A DNA stretch of 5,502 nt, taken from Geminicoccaceae bacterium (GTDB lineage: Bacteria > Pseudomonadota > Alphaproteobacteria > Geminicoccales > Geminicoccaceae). The position numbers and the translations under genes were made by a program. A model generated the notes under the pieces. It ran no database searches. It saw only the letters and a list, made by a program, of their open reading frames with translations, and was not told the DNA's origin. Location of the stretch: the NCBI GenBank assembly GCA_020446285.1, contig JAGREZ010000229.1, forward strand, positions 3,400 to 8,901, given 5' to 3'. This document shows, piece by piece, positions 1 to 4,912 of this stretch (its first letter is position 1; every line of letters begins with the position of its first letter).

Positions 1-494
1 AGCATGCGGTCGGCCTCGTCGATGACGACGATGTTGACGCCGCCGAGCAGGATCTTGCCGCGATCGAACCAGTCGAGCAGGCGGCCGGGCGTGGCGATGA
101 GCACATCGACGCCCTTTTCCAGAACCTTTTCCTGTTCGCCCATGCCGACACCGCCGATCAGCAGTGCCATGGACAGGTTCAGATGCTTGCCGTAGATCTC
201 GAAATTCGCTGCGGTCTGCGATGCGAGTTCGCGGGTCGGGCTCAGGATGAGGGAACGCGGCATGCGCGCCCTTGCGCGCCCGGAAGCCAGGAGATCGAGC
301 ATCGGCAGGGTAAAGGAGGCCGTCTTGCCCGTGCCCGTCTGGGCGATGCCCACGATGTCGCGTTTCTTGAGGACCTCGGGGATCGCGCGCGCCTGGATTT
401 CGGTGGGCTTTTCGTAACCTGCGGCAGTGATTGCGCGCAGAATCTCTTCGCGAAGACCAAGGCCCGCGAAGCTTTCGACTTGTTCAGTGGTCAA
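1..494 (-). CDS. DEAD-box ATP-dependent RNA helicase, RhlE-like (C-terminal part lies outside the window)
   Basis: The first 164 residues of a DEAD-box RNA helicase, an enzyme that uses ATP to unwind short RNA duplexes in ribosome assembly or mRNA decay. Motifs appear in the usual order and spacing: a Q-motif with an upstream aromatic F9 and GYEKPTEIQ at 26-34, Walker A AQTGTGKT at 51-58, motif Ia PTRELA at 86-91, GG at 114-115, motif Ib TPGR at 135-138, and motif II DEAD at 159-162, followed by RML as in RhlE-type proteins. Motif III, the second RecA domain and any C-terminal tail are beyond the left edge, so the subfamily (RhlE versus a cold-shock type such as CsdA) is not settled. The start is a TTG at 492-494: a GAAGG ribosome binding site lies 6 bases upstream, an in-frame TGA at 504-506 blocks extension, and the first in-frame ATG is codon 65, after Walker A. 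All visible catalytic motifs are intact. Confidence 0.95.
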   Translation of the reverse strand, partial: MTTEQVESFAGLGLREEILRAITAAGYEKPTEIQARAIPEVLKKRDIVGIAQTGTGKTASFTLPMLDLLASGRARARMPRSLILSPTRELASQTAANFEIYGKHLNLSMALLIGGVGMGEQEKVLEKGVDVLIATPGRLLDWFDRGKILLGGVNIVVIDEADRM

Positions 495-500
495 TGAAAA

Positions 501-505
501 CCTTC
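501..505 (-). promoter_or_regulatory. Ribosome binding site GAAGG that supports the helicase TTG start
   Basis: On the minus strand GAAGG is followed by six bases (TTTTCA) and then TTG. The in-frame stop TGA at 504-506 overlaps this site, so translation cannot begin further upstream in this frame. This decides in favour of the TTG start. Confidence 0.7.
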
Positions 506-519
506 ATTCGGAATAAAAG

Positions 520-535
520 TACACAGGGTTGTGTA
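520..535. repeat. Perfect 6-bp-arm inverted repeat at the helicase promoter (candidate operator)
   Basis: TACACA (520-525), spacer GGGT, TGTGTA (530-535). The arms match exactly and the site overlaps the proposed -10 box and transcription start of the helicase gene. Outside it, AAAAGT (515-520) and ACTTTT (539-544) are also complementary, but with a 4-base offset on one side. The element could be a repressor site or a short hairpin in the mRNA leader. As a terminator for the gene upstream on the minus strand it would be weak. Confidence 0.4.
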
Positions 536-561
536 TGCACTTTTTTCGCCCGATCTGTCAA
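532..561 (-). promoter_or_regulatory. Probable sigma-70-type promoter for the helicase gene
   Basis: On the minus strand a perfect TTGACA (556-561) is followed after 18 bases by CATACA (532-537), which matches the TATAAT consensus at three of six positions. Transcription would start near 525, giving a leader of about 30 bases before the TTG codon at 494. The -35 box is strong and the -10 box is weak, which is common for promoters that depend on an activator or are controlled by a repressor. The prediction is by eye only. Confidence 0.45.
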
Positions 562-573
562 TGGATTCCTTGG

Positions 574-606
574 CATGCAGAAGCAGGCAAGGCGTGCTCC
601 TGCATG
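574..606. repeat. Strong imperfect hairpin between the AbrB-like gene and the helicase gene
   Basis: CATGCAG (574-580) pairs exactly with CTGCATG (600-606). Inside, after one mismatch, AGCA (582-585) pairs with TGCT (595-598), leaving a 9-base loop. It lies 45-77 bases past the stop codon of the AbrB-like gene and 13 bases upstream of the helicase -35 box. Neither strand has a T-run after the stem, so it is not a standard intrinsic terminator. It could protect the 3' end of the upstream transcript or bind a protein. The rest of 562-650 shows nothing I can interpret. Confidence 0.4.
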
Positions 607-650
607 GGCAGCGACGAAATCACGCAGGGCGAATTCGCCACCGTCTCGTC

Positions 651-1010
651 TCATGCTCCGCCCGCACCTGAAGACGGGACGGCGCGCACAGACTTCCGCG
701 CACGCGCGGGTTTCATGGCGGAAGAGGATGATTGGTTCGAACGCTTCTTCGTGGCGGGTTTGCTGGCGGCGGGACTGGTCCTTGCGGCAGGCTCGTCGGC
801 CATGGCGGCTGCAGTTTTTTTCACCGGAGCACGCTTTTTTCCCTTCACCGGCGCCGGTGAGGCAATCGACATGGAGATTTCCGAACGGATGACCAGGCCA
901 CCCTCAGCATAATCGATATCGAGCTCGTCTCCGCTGGAAATGCCGAGACGCCTGCGGATGGTTGCCGGCAAGCAGATCCATCCGTCGTAATGTACCTTGA
1001 GCTTGGCCAT
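651..1010 (-). CDS. AbrB/SpoVT-type DNA-binding protein with a long basic low-complexity tail
   Basis: A 119-residue protein. Residues 1-43 resemble the swapped-hairpin AbrB/MazE/SpoVT DNA-binding domain: an initial strand LKVHYDG, then LPATIRRRLGI at 14-24, GDELDI at 27-32, and a closing strand GGLVIR at 37-42. Proteins of this fold dimerise and act as transcription regulators or antitoxins. Residues 44-119 are low complexity: by my count 18 Ala, 13 Ser, 10 Lys, 6 Arg and 8 Pro, with only 3 acidic residues. That composition is like histone-H1-type tails. The start is ATG with GGGAG four bases upstream (1015-1019). No toxin gene sits next to it: the downstream neighbour is the helicase after 156 bases, and htpG is divergent. 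A stand-alone regulator is therefore more likely than an antitoxin. The domain call is fairly sure; target and role are unknown. Two A-runs (A7 and A6 on the coding strand) lie in the tail. Confidence 0.8.
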   Translation of the reverse strand: MAKLKVHYDGWICLPATIRRRLGISSGDELDIDYAEGGLVIRSEISMSIASPAPVKGKKRAPVKKTAAAMADEPAARTSPAASKPATKKRSNQSSSSAMKPARARKSVRAVPSSGAGGA

Positions 1011-1064
1011 GATACTCCCGATTGCATAACCTGGCTGAAGTCCGGCCTTGCAGGACTCGCCGTG

Positions 1065-1081
1065 CTAAATCGATGATTTAG
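1065..1081. repeat. 17-bp inverted repeat upstream of the AbrB-like gene (candidate operator)
   Basis: CTAAATC (1065-1071), spacer GAT, GATTTAG (1075-1081); the 7-base arms match exactly. It lies 55 bases upstream of the AbrB-like start codon, inside the AT-rich core of the divergent region, a position typical of an autoregulatory site. It has no T-run and no gene ends nearby, so it is not a terminator. Confidence 0.45.
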
Positions 1082-1244
1082 TTGTCTATAGAATATCAAC
1101 GCAAGGTTTAAAAGTTTTTCCTTGATTCCGCGCTTTCGCGAGACCTCCGGCCTGATTCGGGGATTGCTGCAGGTGGTCCTGTTCGTCGATCCGGATATGC
1201 ACACAATCCGTTCGCATGCTTCGTCTCTCATCTTTGCCGGCGAC

Positions 1245-1272
1245 CTTGAACGGGCTGGCGGATGGACCACAT
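1245..1272 (+). promoter_or_regulatory. Possible heat-shock (sigma-32/RpoH) promoter of htpG
   Basis: CTTGAA (1245-1250), a 16-base spacer, then CCACAT (1267-1272). The known RpoH consensus is CTTGAA followed by CCCCAT, so the match is 6/6 and 5/6. The spacer is at the long end of the accepted range. Transcription would begin near 1280, giving a leader of about 30 bases before the htpG start at 1309. htpG is a classic RpoH target, which raises the prior. The match is still short enough to occur by chance. Confidence 0.35.
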
Positions 1273-1308
1273 GCTGGACGTCGAGCAACCTCAGGGTAAT
1301 CAGGGGCG

Positions 1309-3276
1309 ATGTCCGAGACCGTGCAACCATTCGAGGCCGAAGTCGGCCGTATTCTCGATCTGGTGATTCACTCACTCTACAAGGATCGGGATATCTTTCT
1401 TCGCGAGCTTGTCTCCAACGCTTCCGATGCGTGTGACAAGCTGCGTTACCAGAGCCTGTCGCAACCTGAACTGCTCGAGGGCGAAAGCGGTTTCGCCATC
1501 ACCATCCGTCTGGACGAGGCCCAGGGCGTTCTCGAGATCGCCGATAATGGCATCGGCATGGATCGCGGGGATCTCGTCGAGAATCTCGGTACCATCGCCC
1601 GTTCCGGCACCGCCCGCTTTCTGGACGCGATCACCGGCGACAACGGGCAGGACATGAAGCTGATCGGCCAGTTCGGCGTCGGCTTTTATTCCGTGTTCAT
1701 GGTCGCCGACAAGGTGATCGTCCGCTCGCGCAAGGCAGGCGACGAAAATGTCTGGTTGTGGGCGTCCGATGGCAAGTCGGGCTTTTCCGTGAGCGAGGGC
1801 GAGACCGGCGCGCCGCGCGGCACCTCGATTCGCCTGCATCTCAAGGAGGATGCGAAGGAGTTCCTCGAGGAACATCGCATCCGCAGCATCGTCCGCCATT
1901 ATTCGGACCACATCGCCTTTCCGATCATGCTGGAAGTGAAAGGCGAGGAAAAGGCGGGCGACGAAGAGAGCAGGACCGATCAGAAAGCACCCGAACAGAT
2001 CAATGACGGCTCGGCACTCTGGGCGCGCAACCGTTCGGAAATCACCGAAGAGCAGTATCGCGAATTCTATCATCACACCGCGCACGCCTTCGACGAGCCC
2101 TTCGCGCGCCTGCATTTCACCGCCGAGGGTACGCTGTCCTATACCGGCCTGCTGTTCGTTCCCTCGCAGAAACCGTTCGATCTCTACGATCCCAAGCGCC
2201 ATCATGGCGTGAAGCTCTATGTCCGTCGCGTCTTCATCAGCGACGATGTGGAAACGCTGCTGCCGCGCTATCTGCGCTTCGTCTCGGGCGTGGTCGACAG
2301 TGAGGACCTGCAGCTCAATGTCAGTCGCGAGACGCTTCAGCATGGCAGTGTGGTCGCGCGAATCCGCAAGGTTCTGGTCAAGCGTCTCCTCGACGAGCTG
2401 GCGAAGAAGGCGCGCAGCGACGAAGCGATCGAGGGTGACGCTGCCGTCGCCGAAGACAAGGCGGACGATGCCGGCGAGACTGTGAGTTTCGAGAACTTCT
2501 GGGCCGACTTCGGCGCAGTCCTCAAGGAAGGCCTCTACGAGGATCGCGAGAACCGCGAGCGCATCCTCGGATTTGCTCTCTTCCGCAGCACCCGCGATCA
2601 GGACTGGACGGATCTTGCCGGTTACATCGAACGGATGAAGCCGGGTCAGGACCGGATCTACTATATCAGCGGCGAGACCGTCGCGAGCCTGCGCAACAGC
2701 CCGCAGCTCGAACAGGCCAGGGCGCGCGGTGTCGAGGTGCTGCTGTTCGACGATCCGGTCGACGAATTCTGGCTGCCGGAAGTGGGCGAGCATGACGGCA
2801 AGGCGTTCGTTTCGCTCACGCGCGGCGATGTCGATCTCTCAGGGATCGACGGATCGGACGAGGACGATGGCGACAAGAGCGAGTCGGGGATTGACGATAC
2901 GGGCAAGCTCGTTGCCCGCATCAAGCTCGCACTCGGCGACGCCGTCAAGGACGTGCGCGTCTCCAGGCGGCTCACCGACAGCGCCGTCTGCCTCGTTGCC
3001 GACAGTGCCGGCATGGACATGCGCCTCGAACGCTTCCTCAAGCAGCACAACCAGCTCGACAGCCTGGGCGGCCGGGTGCTCGAGATCAATGCTGGCCATG
3101 ACCTGCTCAAGCGCATGGCCGTACTCGCAGATGACGAGAGCAAGGGTATGGAGCTCGACGAACTCTCGCATCTGCTGCTCGATCAGGCGCGAATCATCGA
3201 GGGCGAACCGATTCCCGATCCCGGCGCTTTCTCCCGACGCATGAGCCGCTATCTGGCCCAGGCCGTTGCTGCCTGA
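1309..3276 (+). CDS. htpG: HtpG, bacterial Hsp90 molecular chaperone
   Basis: A 655-residue, ATP-driven dimeric cytosolic chaperone that remodels late folding intermediates. The N-terminal GHKL ATPase domain (about 1-215) shows IFLRELVSNASDA with E33 and N37 (general base and Mg/ATP contact), the ADNGIGM loop with D79, the GTIARSGT lid start at 94-101, GQFGVGF at 120-126, and GTSIRLHL with T172. The middle domain (about 235-500) has LNVSRE with R340, matching the arginine that contacts the ATP phosphate in Hsp90s, and FWADFGAVLKEG at 397-408. The C-terminal dimerisation domain runs from about 535 to the end. Usual family length is 620-640; the excess comes from an acidic stretch near 370-393. 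The start matches the family, with MSETVQPFEAEVGRILDL in the usual place. AGGGG lies only two bases before the ATG, unusually close. There is no MEEVD tail, as expected in bacteria. The gene is complete and appears functional. Confidence 0.98.
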   Translation: MSETVQPFEAEVGRILDLVIHSLYKDRDIFLRELVSNASDACDKLRYQSLSQPELLEGESGFAITIRLDEAQGVLEIADNGIGMDRGDLVENLGTIARSGTARFLDAITGDNGQDMKLIGQFGVGFYSVFMVADKVIVRSRKAGDENVWLWASDGKSGFSVSEGETGAPRGTSIRLHLKEDAKEFLEEHRIRSIVRHYSDHIAFPIMLEVKGEEKAGDEESRTDQKAPEQINDGSALWARNRSEITEEQYREFYHHTAHAFDEPFARLHFTAEGTLSYTGLLFVPSQKPFDLYDPKRHHGVKLYVRRVFISDDVETLLPRYLRFVSGVVDSEDLQLNVSRETLQHGSVVARIRKVLVKRLLDELAKKARSDEAIEGDAAVAEDKADDAGETVSFENFWADFGAVLKEGLYEDRENRERILGFALFRSTRDQDWTDLAGYIERMKPGQDRIYYISGETVASLRNSPQLEQARARGVEVLLFDDPVDEFWLPEVGEHDGKAFVSLTRGDVDLSGIDGSDEDDGDKSESGIDDTGKLVARIKLALGDAVKDVRVSRRLTDSAVCLVADSAGMDMRLERFLKQHNQLDSLGGRVLEINAGHDLLKRMAVLADDESKGMELDELSHLLLDQARIIEGEPIPDPGAFSRRMSRYLAQAVAA

Positions 3277-3427
3277 AATCGGGTTGTCGCGGTTTCCGGC
3301 CCGGATCGGTTCCGCAATGGTGGAGTGAGACCGGGCAGCGTGATACGACTGCAGCCTTGAAAAAAAATCCGTCCCGGCGCCGGGCCTCCGGTTGCCTGCA
3401 ACGAGATACCGAGAGGGGAACGAGAAC
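3277..3427 (+). other. htpG-gabD intergenic gap without a clear terminator
   Basis: The gap holds an A8 run at 3360-3367 and, just after it, the palindrome CCCGGCGCCGGG at 3373-3384. No stem followed by a T-run is present on the plus strand, so htpG transcripts could read into gabD or end by a Rho-dependent route. CTTGAAA at 3356-3362 looks like a -35 box, but no fitting -10 box follows it. A gabD promoter may lie here but I cannot place it. Confidence 0.35.
3414..3418 (+). promoter_or_regulatory. Ribosome binding site of gabD, deciding the ATG start
   Basis: AGGGG lies nine bases before the ATG at 3428. The frame is open back to a TTG at 3392, but that codon has no ribosome binding site and the extra 12 residues it would add do not resemble the family N-terminus. 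The ATG is therefore preferred. Confidence 0.7.
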
Positions 3428-4909
3428 ATGGCCACCGCCATCAAGGACATTCGCAATCATCTCAAGGATCCCGATCTGTTCCGCGAGAAGTGTCTCGTCG
3501 GCGGGGAATGGATCGACGCCGACAATGGCGAGACCTTCGAGGTCACCGATCCGGCTACGGGTGAGGTGATCGGTACCGCCCCGAAGCTCGGTACAGCCGA
3601 GACCCGGCGGGCGATCGAGGCGGCGAATGCGGCATGGCCGGCCTGGCGGGCGAAGACGGCCAAGGAACGCTCGCAGATCCTCGAGCGCTGGGTCCAGCTC
3701 GTCAACGAGAATGCCGACGATCTCGCCTACATCATGACCCGCGAGCAGGGCAAGCCGCTGCCCGAGGCGAAGGGCGAGGTGGCCTATGCCAATTCCTTCC
3801 TCGAATGGTTCGCCGAAGAGGGCAAGCGCGCCTATGGCGATGTCATTCCGCAGACCGTGGGCTCAAGGCGCATTCTTGCCATCAAGCAGCCGGTCGGTGT
3901 CTGCGGAGCCATCACGCCATGGAATTTCCCCTCGGCGATGATCACCCGCAAGACCGGTCCGGGCCTCGCGGTCGGCTGCACCTTCGTCATCAAGCCCGCG
4001 AGCTACACGCCCTATTCCGCGCTGGCCATGGCCGTGCTCGGCGAGCGTGCGGGAATTCCCGCCGGCGTGGTCAATGTCGTCACCGGCAGCGCCCGGGTGA
4101 TCGGTGAGGAAATCACCTCCAACAAGCTCGTGCGCAAGGTCACCTTCACGGGTTCCACCGAGGTCGGCAAGGTGCTGCTCCGCCAGTGTGCCGACACGGT
4201 CAAGAAAGTGTCGATGGAGCTGGGCGGCCATGCACCGTTCATCGTCTTCGACGATGCCGATATCGATTCCGCCGTACAGGGTGCGATCCTCTGCAAGTTC
4301 CGCAATGCCGGCCAGACCTGCGTCTGTACCAACCGCATCTATGTCCAGGCGGGCGTCTATGACGAATTCGCGCGCAAGTTCGCAGAGGCGACGGGCGCCC
4401 TCAAGGTCGGGAACGGCACCGAGAGCGGTGTGGTCGTCGGCCCGCTGATCGAGGCCTCGGCGATCGAGAAGGCGAGCGAGCATGTCGAGGACGCGGTGAG
4501 CAAGGGCGGTTCGGTGATCGTCGGTGGCCACAAGCATGAACTGGGCGGTCTCTTCTTCCAGCCGACCGTGATCGGCGATTGCAATCCCGGAATGAAGATC
4601 GCCCATGAGGAGACCTTCGGCCCGGTGGCACCGCTCTTCAAATTCGAGACCGAGGACGAGGTGATCAAGCTCGCCAATGACAGCGATGTCGGCCTCGCCG
4701 GCTATTTCTACGCCCGCGACATCGGCCGCGTGTTCCGTGTCGCCGAGGCGCTCGAGGTCGGCCTGGTCGGTGTCAATGACGGTGTCATCGCCACCGAGGT
4801 CGCTCCCTTCGGCGGGGTCAAGGAAAGCGGTCTTGGCCGTGAAGGCAGCAAATACGGAATCGATGACTATCTGGAGGTGAAATATGTGAGTCTTGGTGGT
4901 ATTAGCTGA
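3428..4909 (+). CDS. gabD: Succinate-semialdehyde dehydrogenase (NAD(P)+), GabD type
   Basis: A 493-residue cytosolic aldehyde dehydrogenase that oxidises succinate semialdehyde to succinate, the last step of 4-aminobutyrate (GABA) breakdown feeding the TCA cycle. Family motifs, numbered from the ATG: TPWNFP at 163-168 with N166 (oxyanion hole), KPAS at 189-192 (cofactor contact), FTGSTEVGK at 240-248, MELGGHAPFIVFDDADID at 263-280 with general base E264, FRNAGQTCVCTNR at 291-303 with catalytic C298, and EETFGPV at 394-400. The GGHAPFIVFDDAD and NAGQTCVC segments are very close to E. coli GabD (482 residues), making this call firmer than a generic aldehyde dehydrogenase. C300, two residues after the catalytic cysteine, corresponds to the redox-switch cysteine of human SSADH. 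GabD enzymes usually prefer NADP+; I infer rather than see that here. No GABA transaminase gene is adjacent; instead the stop codon is three bases from gor. Glutarate-semialdehyde dehydrogenase (DavD) activity cannot be excluded. Confidence 0.93.
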   Translation: MATAIKDIRNHLKDPDLFREKCLVGGEWIDADNGETFEVTDPATGEVIGTAPKLGTAETRRAIEAANAAWPAWRAKTAKERSQILERWVQLVNENADDLAYIMTREQGKPLPEAKGEVAYANSFLEWFAEEGKRAYGDVIPQTVGSRRILAIKQPVGVCGAITPWNFPSAMITRKTGPGLAVGCTFVIKPASYTPYSALAMAVLGERAGIPAGVVNVVTGSARVIGEEITSNKLVRKVTFTGSTEVGKVLLRQCADTVKKVSMELGGHAPFIVFDDADIDSAVQGAILCKFRNAGQTCVCTNRIYVQAGVYDEFARKFAEATGALKVGNGTESGVVVGPLIEASAIEKASEHVEDAVSKGGSVIVGGHKHELGGLFFQPTVIGDCNPGMKIAHEETFGPVAPLFKFETEDEVIKLANDSDVGLAGYFYARDIGRVFRVAEALEVGLVGVNDGVIATEVAPFGGVKESGLGREGSKYGIDDYLEVKYVSLGGIS

Positions 4910-4912
4910 ACC

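Larger units (their letters stand above)
1011..1308. other. Divergent intergenic region between the AbrB-like gene and htpG
   Basis: About 300 bases that should carry the promoters of both flanking genes. An AT-rich block at about 1065-1119, in an otherwise GC-rich window, holds a 17-bp inverted repeat and the palindrome TCTATAGA (1085-1092), which could serve as part of a -10 box on either strand. I found no convincing -35 partner for it. The stretch 1120-1240 shows no clear gene: open frames crossing it lack recognisable protein features. Confidence 0.5.

Noticed and set aside
845..860. 16-base perfect palindrome TCACCGGCGCCGGTGA
   Set aside because: It lies inside codons for SPAPV in the AbrB-like tail, and GC-rich Pro/Ala codons readily create such palindromes; no separate role is supported.
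529..912. Plus-strand frame of 127 codons with a hydrophobic segment (GLLAAGLVLAAG)
   Set aside because: The hydrophobic run comes from reading the Ala/Lys-rich tail of the AbrB-like gene in reverse; there is no good ribosome binding site, and the minus-strand gene has a recognisable domain.
1060..1068. Half-match to the CIRCE (HrcA) element, GTGCTAA
   Set aside because: Only the right half fits. The expected left half nine bases upstream reads CCGGCCTTG and does not match TTAGCACTC.
845..1375. Minus-strand frame of 176 codons over the divergent region
   Set aside because: Arg/Ser-rich with no domain, overlaps both the AbrB-like gene and the htpG start, and no ribosome binding site was seen.
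1372..2793. A 473-codon open frame on the minus strand opposite htpG
   Set aside because: It is fully antisense to an unmistakable htpG with intact motifs. Long mirror frames are common in GC-rich genes, and the translation shows no recognisable domain.
3392..3427. Twelve-codon N-terminal extension of gabD from TTG
   Set aside because: No ribosome binding site precedes it, it runs through the good AGGGG site of the downstream ATG, and the extension does not look like the family N-terminus.
4873..4889. GGAGG followed by ATG-TGA, a start-stop minimal frame near the gabD end
   Set aside because: The bases encode the conserved GabD C-terminus YLEVKYV in the main frame, so the resemblance to an initiation site is probably coincidental; a reinitiation role for gor cannot be shown from sequence.
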